From JBFJVZ01 sp041623895 (lineage in GTDB: Bacteria > Planctomycetota > Planctomycetia > Pirellulales > Pirellulaceae): a stretch of DNA of 15,182 nucleotides. Both the position numbers and the translations under genes were made by a program. The notes below the pieces were generated by a model that saw only the letters and a program-made list of their open reading frames with translations, ran no database searches and had not been told where the DNA came from. Where the stretch lies: the NCBI GenBank assembly GCA_041623895.1, contig JBFJVZ010000163.1, forward strand, positions 1 to 15,182. Reading direction: 5' to 3'. Positions 1 to 8,584 of the stretch are shown here, piece by piece. The first letter of the stretch is position 1. Each line of letters begins with the position of its first letter.

Positions 1-1418
1 ACGCCGATCTTGCCGATGTCGTGCAGCAAAGCCGCAATTTCTACGATGTAACATTCACTTGTCGACATCAGTTGACTTGCGACGGCGACACACAGATCCG
101 CAACACGGCGTGAGTGGTCGGCTGTTGCGGCGTCGCGATAACCGAGCGCCGAAACCAGCGCTGTGACTGCGTGGAAGGGAATCGCGATGTCGCCTTGCTG
201 CTCAGCGGGACTGGTTCGTGCTATTGAGTTAGGATCAATGTCAACCGATTCATCGACATCAGCGAAACAAACAACTCGGTTGCGACCGAACCGTTTGGCG
301 ACATACAGGGCTCGGTCGGCTTGTTCTATCATTCCCTGCGGATGTTCGCCATCCAGGCTTAGCGATGATACACCCAGACTAGCAGTGACCGGTTTGTCAT
401 CGACACTGATCGTCGAAGTGATTTCCTTGAGCAACCTTTCTGCTGCGCTGACTGCCTCGTGATGGTCGACATGCGGCAGCAGGATACAGAATTCTTCACC
501 GCCATACCGACACACCGAATCACCGTCGCGTACGGTCGCGGCGAGCAGACTGCCAACCTTCTTCAATACCGTATCGCCGGTTGGGTGACCGTAACTGTCG
601 TTGATCGACTTAAAGAAGTCGATGTCTAGCATCACGCAACTGAGGGGAAACTCATAGCGAGCGGCTCGACGCCACTCTTGCTCGGCCCGCTCGAAGAACT
701 CGCGCCGATTCAGGCACCCGGTCAATGGATCTTTCGTCGCCAGTTCGCGAAGCCGATCGTTATGACGTTGCATCTCCTCGCGCGAAAGCGTCAATTCGTC
801 AAGCATCTGCTGCAACCGAACTTCTTTGACTTTCAGTTCGCTGACATCTTCAAAGCTGGCCAAGACGCCTACGTAGTCACCTTTCCTACCTTCGATGGGT
901 GCGAGATTGACGAGAAACGTTCTTGGGTTTTCTGCATCAAGCGTGAGCATTTTTGTGGCCTGGCTTTCGCCTTCGACCATCGGATCGAGCCACTCGCACT
1001 GAAGATTCGGGCAGTTGGATTCTGTGCTAAGCCAAGGCATTTTGGAGACGGGTTCTCCTTGCAACTGCGGTGCACTCAATCCGCTGGCTTGCAAAAAGGC
1101 CTGATTGACCAGAACAATACGGCCTTGCCCATCAATCACCATCAGCCCGCTGGTGATCGAGTCGAGCACGGATTGCAGACGAAACGAAGCCGCTCTCGAT
1201 TTGTTCTGATCAGGCTTGCGCAAACAAAGATGGGTCAAAACTATCGCGACTGGAAGAATCATCAGCAGCAGAAAGAAAGGATCCTGGACAAGGGTCCCAA
1301 CGCCCACGCGAGACAGCGCAGATCCGACCACGAAAGCCGAGATCAAGATGACCCCGACAATCAACGCGAGACCGGCGACAGTGCGAAAGTTCGCGGAGAT
1401 GCCTGGGCTTTTGATCAT
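1..1418 (-). CDS. Membrane-bound PAS-GGDEF-HD-GYP cyclic-di-GMP signalling protein, 3' end outside the window
   Basis: The reverse strand reads as one open frame of 472 residues that is still open at the left edge, so the C-terminus is missing. Residues 13-35 and 48-66 are two hydrophobic segments, probably membrane helices. A PAS-like domain follows (about 79-190). A GGDEF domain begins near residue 226 with DPLTGCLNRR at 230 and carries an intact GGEEF signature at 306-310. The product-inhibition site RxxD is present as RDGD at 297-300. Near the left edge LLHDIGKIG (HD at 466-467) marks the start of an HD-GYP domain; the GYP part lies outside. Family knowledge: GGEEF proteins make cyclic-di-GMP from two GTP and HD-GYP domains hydrolyse it, so this may be a bifunctional sensor enzyme at the inner membrane. 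The ATG at 1418 was chosen because the first membrane segment follows it. The frame stays open back to a stop at 1596-1598, so a GTG at 1472 is an alternative. No clear ribosome binding site is visible. The domain calls are secure; the exact start is not. Confidence 0.9.
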   Translation of the reverse strand, partial: MIKSPGISANFRTVAGLALIVGVILISAFVVGSALSRVGVGTLVQDPFFLLLMILPVAIVLTHLCLRKPDQNKSRAASFRLQSVLDSITSGLMVIDGQGRIVLVNQAFLQASGLSAPQLQGEPVSKMPWLSTESNCPNLQCEWLDPMVEGESQATKMLTLDAENPRTFLVNLAPIEGRKGDYVGVLASFEDVSELKVKEVRLQQMLDELTLSREEMQRHNDRLRELATKDPLTGCLNRREFFERAEQEWRRAARYEFPLSCVMLDIDFFKSINDSYGHPTGDTVLKKVGSLLAATVRDGDSVCRYGGEEFCILLPHVDHHEAVSAAERLLKEITSTISVDDKPVTASLGVSSLSLDGEHPQGMIEQADRALYVAKRFGRNRVVCFADVDESVDIDPNSIARTSPAEQQGDIAIPFHAVTALVSALGYRDAATADHSRRVADLCVAVASQLMSTSECYIVEIAALLHDIGKIG

Positions 1419-1956
1419 CAATTTGGAAAACGCAAAATTGTCTCTGGCTTCAATAGTCGACGACACCAAGCGTACTTGGAATCGGGCGCATTCCTCTTGC
1501 CTTTCATTCGCCCCAACGACGACGGAGATCAAGTTCCGCGTTGATGTCTGCAAGGTGCGGTTTTTCAGGAATTCATACTTTGCCGTCAGAGTTTTTTAGT
1601 TCACGAATCATCGACGCGCTGTCGAATTCCTTCGTAAACTCAATACTGCTGAAAGATAGGAGGGGTGCGCAAAGTCTTTCTTCGGTAGCAGTTGGCGAAT
1701 ACAAGAGACAACTAACAATAAAAAAGACATTACCGAGCGATCGCGATTCAACTTGTACCGGATGTGAGAGAAATGTGGACGAATCTGCTGTCCAGAGTCT
1801 GCCGTTCAGGCAGTCGTAGCAGTCTCAATGCCTTCAACATTTGTACCGGTTACACGGTTGGTGAAGGCGTTGGCTGGGACGCGCGCGACTTACTCAACGG
1901 GGACGCATAACAGGCATCAAGCGAATCAACGGGGATTGCGATCAAAGTAGACGGAT
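1419..1956. other. Intergenic gap without a recognisable gene
   Basis: These 538 bases separate two minus-strand genes. A plus-strand frame at 1541-1819 (92 codons) has no recognisable domain, no ribosome binding site and an unconvincing composition, so it is not called. Visible details are the palindrome GCGATCGC at 1737-1744, a small hairpin CTGCC-GTTCA-GGCAG at 1799-1813, and two direct copies of TCAACGGGGA near 1894 and 1927. None forms a clear terminator with a T-run, and no good promoter was found for the gene that starts at 1418. Confidence 0.5.
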
Positions 1957-3930
1957 CTACTCGTCCAAGATCATTGGCTTGTCATCGCGCTGAGCAGCCA
2001 TTCGCGAAAACTGCTGCTGCATCAATTGGCCGCTTGGTTCGATCAGCAGCGTTCCCGAGTCGGCCCTGGTGACCGGATCTTTGTTTTGCCAAAGCAAGAA
2101 TGCTTCATTCTGTGCGGAAAGTCGCTGTTGGCGCGGAGCCACAAAGTTATAGGCAAGACTTTCAAAGCCACGGATGGTGCCTAAGGACCGTCCGGCGATA
2201 AAGCGAACGACATCGTAGGGATCGTCCAGCAGATGAGACAAGTAGGGCGGCATCCAGTCTTCGCCCGAAGCTTCTTTGGCCGGCGCCCAACCAAAATGCC
2301 AGGCGGTCAATGCCCGCATCCCTGCGTCTCCTGTCAGCGACCACAACACTCCCGAAGCGACCTTTTGCTGATCGTCGGTCAGCTTCGGTTTTTCCATTCC
2401 GTACCACTGCGATAGTCTGTCGTTGGCCCAACCGATCGATTTGTCCAAATGGCAAAGGTTGCAAGCACCGGGGCGGCCTGCTCGCAAGTCGCCGGTAGCA
2501 TCGGGAGACGTGATCGTGTGGCTTCGAATTGCCTTCATCAGACCGTAGGTCGTGTGCGGCATGTGGCAGTTGTAGCAACGCGATCCCGTTGACGCGACCT
2601 CGTGGTGCGTGTGCTGTTGGTCGTACTTGTCTGCATCGTGACAATTGGTACAGGCCTGATTGGTCAGCATGCCGATGCCCAATTGGTCGTTGCTCCAGGA
2701 CTTGCGATCACGCGGGTCACCTGGCTGCTGGTGAAGCGCATGGCAAGACGTGCAAGACATCGTCCCTTTCTGATAACAAGCGGATTCGATCAAGCCGTTG
2801 AATTCACGGCCGGAGACGCGAACCATGCCATCAGGCCAAAACGAACGCGCGAAGAAAACGTCGGGATCGACATCGCCCCGTTGAGCCAAATGATCGATCG
2901 ACTCTTTGTTCAAGCGGTACAGGTGCCGAGATGAATCGAGTGTCTTGCCCGGTCGAAATGCGTGACCGTGGTTGCGGGTGTCGTCCGAAAGATGTGTTGT
3001 GATTGAGTGGCAGTTGCCGCAGACTTGTGAACTGAGCCGGTGATCCAAATTATCCGGATTGACGATCGGATCGTTGCCTTGGCGGTCTTTGGAACGCTGG
3101 AAGTGGATGTGGTCTCTGCCCGGACCATGACACGCTTCACAGGAGATGCCAAACTCGGCAACACTTGTATCCCAGTTGTAGTCGGCAATCTTCCGCTGCT
3201 TTGGGTGTGTTGAATGACACTGCAGGCAGGTGTTATTCCAGCGACCGATTTCCGGATCCATTGACGCGCCCGGTGGCTCTAGAAAACACGATTTTCGCGG
3301 TACCCACTGCTGGCTCTCTTTCAGATAGACAATTGGCAATTGGCCGATGACACGCGAGGCGAGCGTTGGGAACCAGTAGATCTGCATGTGATGCGAACCG
3401 GTGGTCATCACGATGGGAAGTAAAGCCTTGTCCGTCGACTGATTTTTCCCCATCAGCTCTTTGCCCGAGAGTTGCGCCCAAAAGGTGTCGCCTTTACGCG
3501 TCAGGTGATAGTGCTGCTGTTCAAAGGAAACCCGCTTATCATCAAAATCGCCAAACACGGCCTCGGGTGTGGCGATTTGCGTCATCGTGCGGTGGTAGGA
3601 GTCGTACCACGAGGCGTGATTCTCCTTATGGCATTCAGCGCACGCATCCGCGGTCACATATCCGTCATTGGGAATTTCAGTGGGCCGGTAAGGCTCAAAA
3701 TCCGCGTGCGTGACGTTGCTGATTTCCTGATCTCCAGGGCCTGAATCCCCAGCCGCCGGTGTTATTTCCCGAAACATCAGCGGCCACAGCGCGAATCCAG
3801 TCACCACGAGCAATCCGGCTGAAATTGCAGCAAATGTTATCGCCGCATCTCGTGATTTTCTGGCCAGCAACATGGCAACCACCAGGCACACCACACACGC
3901 GGCTATGAATCCAATCAACGGGGAAGTCAT
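1957..3930 (-). CDS. Membrane-anchored octahaem c-type cytochrome
   Basis: The protein has 657 residues. Two hydrophobic segments at about 5-23 and 31-52 should anchor it in the membrane with the rest in the periplasm. Eight CXXCH haem-c motifs are visible, starting at C97, C235, C264, C304, C393, C427, C452 and C490, and many extra histidines could be distal haem ligands. The haem part ends near residue 500. The tail (about 500-657) has no CXXCH and contains a stretch around 565-595 that resembles a HEAT-like helical repeat. The opening around the first haem (CAECHKENHASWYDSYHRTM) resembles the cytochrome c-554-like proteins of planctomycetes and acidobacteria. Expected role: electron transfer outside the cytoplasm; the partner and any enzymatic activity are unknown. 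I see no sign that it is specifically a nitrite reductase or hydroxylamine oxidoreductase. It is transcribed divergently from the haem-protein operon at 4300-14448, sharing a 369-base upstream region. The ATG at 3930 precedes the first membrane segment directly but lacks a Shine-Dalgarno sequence. Confidence 0.9.
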   Translation of the reverse strand: MTSPLIGFIAACVVCLVVAMLLARKSRDAAITFAAISAGLLVVTGFALWPLMFREITPAAGDSGPGDQEISNVTHADFEPYRPTEIPNDGYVTADACAECHKENHASWYDSYHRTMTQIATPEAVFGDFDDKRVSFEQQHYHLTRKGDTFWAQLSGKELMGKNQSTDKALLPIVMTTGSHHMQIYWFPTLASRVIGQLPIVYLKESQQWVPRKSCFLEPPGASMDPEIGRWNNTCLQCHSTHPKQRKIADYNWDTSVAEFGISCEACHGPGRDHIHFQRSKDRQGNDPIVNPDNLDHRLSSQVCGNCHSITTHLSDDTRNHGHAFRPGKTLDSSRHLYRLNKESIDHLAQRGDVDPDVFFARSFWPDGMVRVSGREFNGLIESACYQKGTMSCTSCHALHQQPGDPRDRKSWSNDQLGIGMLTNQACTNCHDADKYDQQHTHHEVASTGSRCYNCHMPHTTYGLMKAIRSHTITSPDATGDLRAGRPGACNLCHLDKSIGWANDRLSQWYGMEKPKLTDDQQKVASGVLWSLTGDAGMRALTAWHFGWAPAKEASGEDWMPPYLSHLLDDPYDVVRFIAGRSLGTIRGFESLAYNFVAPRQQRLSAQNEAFLLWQNKDPVTRADSGTLLIEPSGQLMQQQFSRMAAQRDDKPMILDE

Positions 3931-4074
3931 TTAGCTGAGGTGCTCTAAGGGTGGTCGCCATGCCGACAAAGAAGTTGCTGCTCATCATCATAACGGTCGC
4001 CTGTCCAAATTCCAAAATGGAAGCGGCGGATACCACCCGTCGGAAAAAAGCAGGTTTTTTGATGACCTTTCCAT

Positions 4075-4109
4075 CGGCGGTCAAGCCTGCGGAAGCTTTT
4101 TGACCGCCG
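4075..4109. repeat. 10-bp perfect inverted repeat, possible operator
   Basis: CGGCGGTCAA at 4075-4084 and TTGACCGCCG at 4100-4109 are exact reverse complements separated by 15 bases. There is no T-run after the right arm, so a terminator is unlikely. Its place between divergent genes would fit a binding site for a dimeric regulator, which is inference from position only. Confidence 0.5.
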
Positions 4110-4181
4110 GAGCACTATAGTGAGGGTCTCCACCAAGATTTTCGCGACGGTTTTAAAACCTGCTCGTGAGCATTCGATCGA

Positions 4182-4245
4182 TGTAGGCCAAGAACTGTGC
4201 TCGCGCAGTTGCCTCTCGCCATTACCAGGACAGGTCTGGCCTACA
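4182..4245. repeat. 9-bp inverted repeat TGTAGGCCA / TGGCCTACA
   Basis: The arms at 4182-4190 and 4237-4245 are perfect reverse complements enclosing 46 bases. The element lies just upstream of the chosen start of the large plus-strand gene. It may be the boundary of a small dispersed palindromic element or a regulatory structure in the leader. The window holds only one copy, so this cannot be settled here. Confidence 0.4.
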
Positions 4246-4299
4246 GAGCAGAACCCCCAATCAAGCGTGATCGACCTTTTTGGAAGCACGATTCAAAAA

Positions 4300-7200
4300 A
4301 TGCAATCCGTAACGATTTGGCAAGACAAGACAGACGCCGGCAAGGGTAAGGAAAGCGAGATCCCCTCACTAGGAAACCGGGTTGCCGCGAGCGTCGTGTT
4401 TCTCGTCGTTTCATTAAACGCCTCTTGGATCTGCGCGGAGGAATCGCCCACTTTTGGTCGTTTGCAAACCGATTACGAAATCACCGTACATCCCGTTCTC
4501 AAACAGTACTGCCTCGATTGCCATTCCACGGAAAAGCAAGAGGGCGAATTGGATCTGGAACGATTTGCCTCGTTGGCCGAAGTGCGGCGCGATGTGAACG
4601 CGTGGCAGAAGGTTGCCGAGATGTTGGATAACGGCGAGATGCCGCCTGAGGATAGCAAGCAACCTGGCGATGCCGAGCGGGAGCAATTGCGATCTTGGGT
4701 CAGGTCGTATTTGAATGCCGAAGCACTCTCCCAAGCGGGTGATCCAGGGCCGGTGATTCTGCGGCGTCTGTCGAACATGGAATACACCTACACGATCCGA
4801 GATTTGACGGGCGTCGATTCGCTGGACCCAGCCAGGGAGTTTCCCGTCGATGGTGCGGCGGGCGAAGGCTTTACGAATGTCGGATCCGCCCTGGTGATGT
4901 CCCCGGGACTGCTGACGAAGTATTTGGATGCTGCGAAACAGATTGCCAAACACGCCCTGTTACTGCCCGAGGGAATTCGCTTTTCTGGCAGCACAAGCTC
5001 ACGTGACTGGACCGATGAGACGCTCACGCGGATCCGCGAGTTTTATGCCGCGTTCAGCGAATCCGGCGGCGGATCCCCAATGAACTTGCAGGGCATCCAA
5101 TTCGAGACCAACAGTGGCGGACGATTAGAGGTCGACAGATATCTTGCGGTGCTGCAGGCGGAACGCGAAGCATTGACCAACGACAAGAAAACGATCGCAG
5201 CAGTCGCACATCAGTATCAAGTCAACGCGAAGTACCTGGGACGATTGTGGGAAATGCTGCATGCGGAGAAGCCATCGCTGTTATTGGATGCGTTGCGTGC
5301 CAAGTGGCGCGAGAGCAAACTGACGGCATCCGACATTCGGGCTTGGCAACAAGCGTTGTGGCGGTTCACCAGCGTCGGGCACATCGGCAAGGTGAATGGT
5401 CCTAAGGCATGGCAGGAGCCCGTGACGCCGCTTGCGACCCGACAAGAGTTGCGCGTGAAGCTGGCTGTCCCGAACGATGGTGGTGACGCCATGCTTTACT
5501 TGTCGGCCAGCGACGCGGGCGATGGTAACGAAAACGACGTGGTGATCTGGGAGCGACCGAGCCTGGTGATCGAAGACCATCGGCCGATACCGCTGGGCGA
5601 TGTGAGCGACTTGATCCAGCGGATGGAAGAATTGGCAAATGCAGAATCCCGCCGTACCGCCCAGTACCTGCAGGTGATCGCCACCGCCGTGCAAACGGGA
5701 AGGCCGATCGAGGATGTATCGAAAGATCGCGGGCTTAACGCCAACGTGTTGGAGAACTGGGTGTCGGCGATTGGCGTGGGCAGCTTTGCAAAGCCGATTG
5801 TAAAAGGGCATTACGCCGACAAGATGACCAATGTGGGCGGCTATGCCGACATCCGCGGTTGGGGCTTCGCAGCCACACCCAGCTTGATCGCCAACAAGAA
5901 CGCCGACACCATTCGCTTCAGCACGCTGACCATTCCCGGCCGCAGCGTCAATATGCATCCGTCGCCGGATAAGGATGCCATCATCTTCTGGCAAAGCCCG
6001 ATTGACGGAAACATTCGAATCGACGGTTTGTTTGCGGATTCGGATGGTGTGTGCGGTAACGGGGCAGCGTGGCGCGTGGAATGGATTGGTCACGACGGTG
6101 CCGATACGATTGTCAGCGGTGAGTTCGATAATGGCAAACGAAGCAGCTTTTCGCCGGACAGCGAAATCAGCGTGCGAACCGGTGATTTAATCAAGCTTGT
6201 TGTCAGCGCGCGAGACAACAATCACAGCTGCGATACAACGCAAGTGCAGATCGTCATTCGCGAGCAAGGTGGCAAACAGCGGGTCTGGGATCTGGCCAAT
6301 GACGTTGTCGATCGTGTCCAGGAAAGTAATCCGTTGGCGGATTCATTCGGGAATCTGGGCGTCTGGCATTTTTGTGATTCCTCTGTGATCGCAGCGGCCA
6401 AGAGCGTGATCCCGGTCGGATCAACGCTGGCTCTTTGGCGGGCATCGCTGATTGCCAAGAAACCAGAACAAGAGTTGACTTCGCTGGCGCAGGCCGTCGA
6501 AGACGTGATTGCTGGAGACTCGTCTGATCTGGGCGAGTCGGACCAGTCGTTGCGAGCTGTCTTTGGCAACCCGCGGGGACCGATGAAATGGCTGTCCCTG
6601 GCGATGGATGAATCGCCGCTGGTGGACATGGAAGTGCAGGCGCCATCCTTGCTGGAATTCAAAGTGCCAGCCGAATTGGCAGCCGCTGCCGAAGTGGTGG
6701 TGAGCGGCACACTGCATCCTACCAAAGGCAAGCAGGGCAGCGTCCAACTTCAACTTTTGACCAGCAAGCCGGAAACGTTAAGTGGCATCGATGCGGGCCA
6801 GGCGGAATCAGTCAACCTGAAAGGCAAGTGGACCGATCATAACCTTCACACCATTCATAGCGCTCCGGTGATCGTCAGTGAAGGAAGCGCGGCAAGACAG
6901 CGGTTTGAAGCGGCGTTCGATGATTTTCGGCAGTTGTTTCCCGCCGCGCTTTGTTACACGAAAATCGTTCCCGTGGATGAAGTGGTGACGCTGACGCTGT
7001 ATTATCGCGAGGATAATCATTTAAAACGCTTGATGCTTGATGACGATCAGTCGGCCCAACTGGATCAGCTTTGGGATCAACTGATGTTTGTCAGCCGTGC
7101 TCCGTTGAAACAAGTCGACGCGTTCGATCAACTCTATCAGTACGCTACGCAGGACGCCGATCCGAGCGCCTTTGAACCTCTCCGCCAGCCGATCCGTCAA

Positions 7201-8481
7201 CAAGCCGCCTCCTTCCAACGACGGCTGATCGAATCCGAACCAGTTCAACTGCAAGCGGTGCTCCAGTTTGCCGCGTCAGCCTGGCGACGGCCGCTGGAGA
7301 GCAGCGAGCAAGATCAGTTGCGGGCACTTTATCAGACCTTGCGCGCCCAGGATCTATCACACGATGCGGCGGTGCGGCAGTTATTGGCTCGCCTGCTGGT
7401 CGCACCGGCGTTCTTGTACCGCGGCGAACAGGCGGCACCCGGTACAGACCCGGCGCCCGTTAGCGATTGGGAATTGGCGACGCGATTGAGTTATTTCCTC
7501 TGGTCATCGGCTCCCGATAACCAGTTGCGTGCGTTAGCCGCGGGCGGCAAGCTTACCGATCCGGATGTCTTGGCTGCGCAGGCCCAGAGAATGTTGCAGG
7601 ATGACAAGATTCGGCGGTTAGCGACCGAGTTTGGCGCCCAGTGGCTACATGTGCGCGATGTCCAGTCGCTGGACGAAAAAAATGAACGCCTGTTTCCCGA
7701 TTTTGTCTCGTTGCGGGCCGCGATGCAGGAAGAAGCGGTGCGGTTCTTCATCGATTTGTTTCAGCATGACCGTTCGCTGCTGTCCTTGCTGGATGCGGAT
7801 CATAGTTTCGTCAACGGCCCACTCGCGAAACATTACGGCATCCAGGTAACGAGTGAAGACTGGCAACGCGTCGACGGTTTCCGCGAGCGCGGTCGCGGTG
7901 GGATTCTCGGTTTCTCCAGCGTGCTTGCCAAGCAAAGCGGTGCCTCGCGTACCAGCCCAATTCTCCGCGGCAACTGGATTAGTGAAGTCGTTTTGGGAGA
8001 GAAGCTTCCCCGCCCGCCCAAGGATGTCCCTGTCTTGCCTGATCAGGCACCCCAGGGTCTAACCGAGCGACAATTGATTGAACGTCACAGCGGTGATAAA
8101 GCCTGCGCCCGGTGTCACGAGCGCATCGATCCGTTCGGTTTTGCCTTGGAAGGATTCGACGCAATTGGGCGTGCCCGCAGCAAAGACGCGTCCGGCTTGG
8201 TTATCGACACCACGGTGGAACTTCCTGACGGGACGAAACTTGAAGGCGTCCAGGGACTGCGAAACTATCTGCTAAACACACGCCGCGACGATTGTCTTCG
8301 CCAGTTTTGCCGTAAAATAGTTGGGTATGCCCTGGGAAGAAGCGTGCAACTTTCCGATCAACCTTTGCTGGATAAGATGCTCGCCGATTTGCAGGCCAAC
8401 GATTACCGTGTCGCTGTCGCAGTTGACTTAATCGTCCGCAGCCCGCAGTTTCGCCAAGTGCGGGGGCGCGACAAGAATTAA
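4300..8481 (+). CDS. Secreted planctomycete haem-c protein: PSCyt1-DUF1587-beta module-DUF1595-DUF1592-DUF1588-DUF1585
   Basis: The protein has 1393 residues from the ATG at 4300, with a Sec-type signal sequence (hydrophobic 28-43, cleavage likely near 46). A PSCyt1 domain with CLDCH at 71-75 is followed by DUF1587 (about 152-220). A long middle section holds two copies of a helical motif (281-318 and 456-492) and a beta-rich module (about 545-690) with HPSP, GDLIKL and DNNHSCDTT. After more beta and helical sequence come DUF1595 (about 985-1045), DUF1592 (from about 1055), DUF1588 (from 1188, with a second haem motif CARCH at 1269-1273) and DUF1585 at the C-terminus. Two c-type haems are therefore expected. 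These families have no established biochemical function; export and redox activity are inferred. It is the first gene of the operon, 103 bases ahead of a DUF1552 gene, its usual planctomycete partner. The frame is open upstream to a GTG at 4120, but that extension would cover palindromic intergenic DNA. GGAAG at 4282-4286 is a weak, distant ribosome binding site. Confidence 0.88.
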   Translation: MQSVTIWQDKTDAGKGKESEIPSLGNRVAASVVFLVVSLNASWICAEESPTFGRLQTDYEITVHPVLKQYCLDCHSTEKQEGELDLERFASLAEVRRDVNAWQKVAEMLDNGEMPPEDSKQPGDAEREQLRSWVRSYLNAEALSQAGDPGPVILRRLSNMEYTYTIRDLTGVDSLDPAREFPVDGAAGEGFTNVGSALVMSPGLLTKYLDAAKQIAKHALLLPEGIRFSGSTSSRDWTDETLTRIREFYAAFSESGGGSPMNLQGIQFETNSGGRLEVDRYLAVLQAEREALTNDKKTIAAVAHQYQVNAKYLGRLWEMLHAEKPSLLLDALRAKWRESKLTASDIRAWQQALWRFTSVGHIGKVNGPKAWQEPVTPLATRQELRVKLAVPNDGGDAMLYLSASDAGDGNENDVVIWERPSLVIEDHRPIPLGDVSDLIQRMEELANAESRRTAQYLQVIATAVQTGRPIEDVSKDRGLNANVLENWVSAIGVGSFAKPIVKGHYADKMTNVGGYADIRGWGFAATPSLIANKNADTIRFSTLTIPGRSVNMHPSPDKDAIIFWQSPIDGNIRIDGLFADSDGVCGNGAAWRVEWIGHDGADTIVSGEFDNGKRSSFSPDSEISVRTGDLIKLVVSARDNNHSCDTTQVQIVIREQGGKQRVWDLANDVVDRVQESNPLADSFGNLGVWHFCDSSVIAAAKSVIPVGSTLALWRASLIAKKPEQELTSLAQAVEDVIAGDSSDLGESDQSLRAVFGNPRGPMKWLSLAMDESPLVDMEVQAPSLLEFKVPAELAAAAEVVVSGTLHPTKGKQGSVQLQLLTSKPETLSGIDAGQAESVNLKGKWTDHNLHTIHSAPVIVSEGSAARQRFEAAFDDFRQLFPAALCYTKIVPVDEVVTLTLYYREDNHLKRLMLDDDQSAQLDQLWDQLMFVSRAPLKQVDAFDQLYQYATQDADPSAFEPLRQPIRQQAASFQRRLIESEPVQLQAVLQFAASAWRRPLESSEQDQLRALYQTLRAQDLSHDAAVRQLLARLLVAPAFLYRGEQAAPGTDPAPVSDWELATRLSYFLWSSAPDNQLRALAAGGKLTDPDVLAAQAQRMLQDDKIRRLATEFGAQWLHVRDVQSLDEKNERLFPDFVSLRAAMQEEAVRFFIDLFQHDRSLLSLLDADHSFVNGPLAKHYGIQVTSEDWQRVDGFRERGRGGILGFSSVLAKQSGASRTSPILRGNWISEVVLGEKLPRPPKDVPVLPDQAPQGLTERQLIERHSGDKACARCHERIDPFGFALEGFDAIGRARSKDASGLVIDTTVELPDGTKLEGVQGLRNYLLNTRRDDCLRQFCRKIVGYALGRSVQLSDQPLLDKMLADLQANDYRVAVAVDLIVRSPQFRQVRGRDKN

Positions 8482-8522
8482 CCCGCAGCATCTGTTTTAG
8501 ATTTGGACATTCTTGAGAATAC

Positions 8523-8545
8523 AACCCGAAGCGTGCGCGAGGGAA
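8523..8545 (+). repeat. Single-arm copy of the 15.1-kb repeat
   Basis: These 23 bases match 15129-15151 with one mismatch (C instead of A at 8536). The shared core is CCGAAGCGTG followed by CGAGGGAA. The copy lies in the gap between the first two operon genes. Its GAGGGA resembles a Shine-Dalgarno sequence about ten bases before an ATG at 8555 that is in frame with the next gene. No matching second arm is seen nearby. Confidence 0.65.
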
Positions 8546-8584
8546 CTCTCGTCGATGAATGAATTACCCGCAGGATTATCCGAG

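Larger units (their letters stand above)
3931..4299. promoter_or_regulatory. Divergent intergenic region with several palindromes
   Basis: This region lies between the divergent starts of the octahaem cytochrome (minus) and the four-gene operon (plus), so promoters for both are expected here. Visible structure: a 10-bp inverted repeat CGGCGGTCAA / TTGACCGCCG (4075-4084 and 4100-4109, 15-base loop), the perfect palindromes CACTATAGTG (4113-4122) and GGTTTTAAAACC (4149-4160), a distant inverted pair AGCAGGTTTT / AAAACCTGCT (4049-4058 and 4155-4164), and TGTAGGCCA / TGGCCTACA (4182-4190 and 4237-4245). TTGACC and TATAGT occur but are only 10 bases apart, too close for a sigma70-type promoter, so no promoter is called. 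A GTG at 4120 would extend the downstream frame through part of this region; I treat that as non-coding. Confidence 0.45.

Noticed and set aside
678..1544. Plus-strand open frame of 288 codons
   Set aside because: It lies opposite the clear PAS-GGDEF coding frame on the minus strand, is low in recognisable sequence, and is an antisense shadow.
1541..1819. Plus-strand open frame of 92 codons in the intergenic gap
   Set aside because: No family resemblance, no ribosome binding site, and a composition unlike the neighbouring genes. Kept only as a note in the gap description.
3695..4084. Minus-strand open frame of 129 codons overlapping the cytochrome start
   Set aside because: Most of it is out of frame within the cytochrome gene, and its first part covers a palindrome. 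No domain is visible.
4100..4121. TTGACC and TATAGT as a promoter
   Set aside because: Spacing is 10 bases instead of about 17, so it is not a credible sigma70-type promoter.
4120..4299. Longer N-terminus of the large haem protein from GTG
   Set aside because: It would place 60 unconserved-looking residues ahead of an already long signal-peptide n-region and would translate palindromic intergenic sequence.
5281..6093. Minus-strand open frame of 270 codons
   Set aside because: It is antisense to the large haem protein and has no recognisable domain or start signal.
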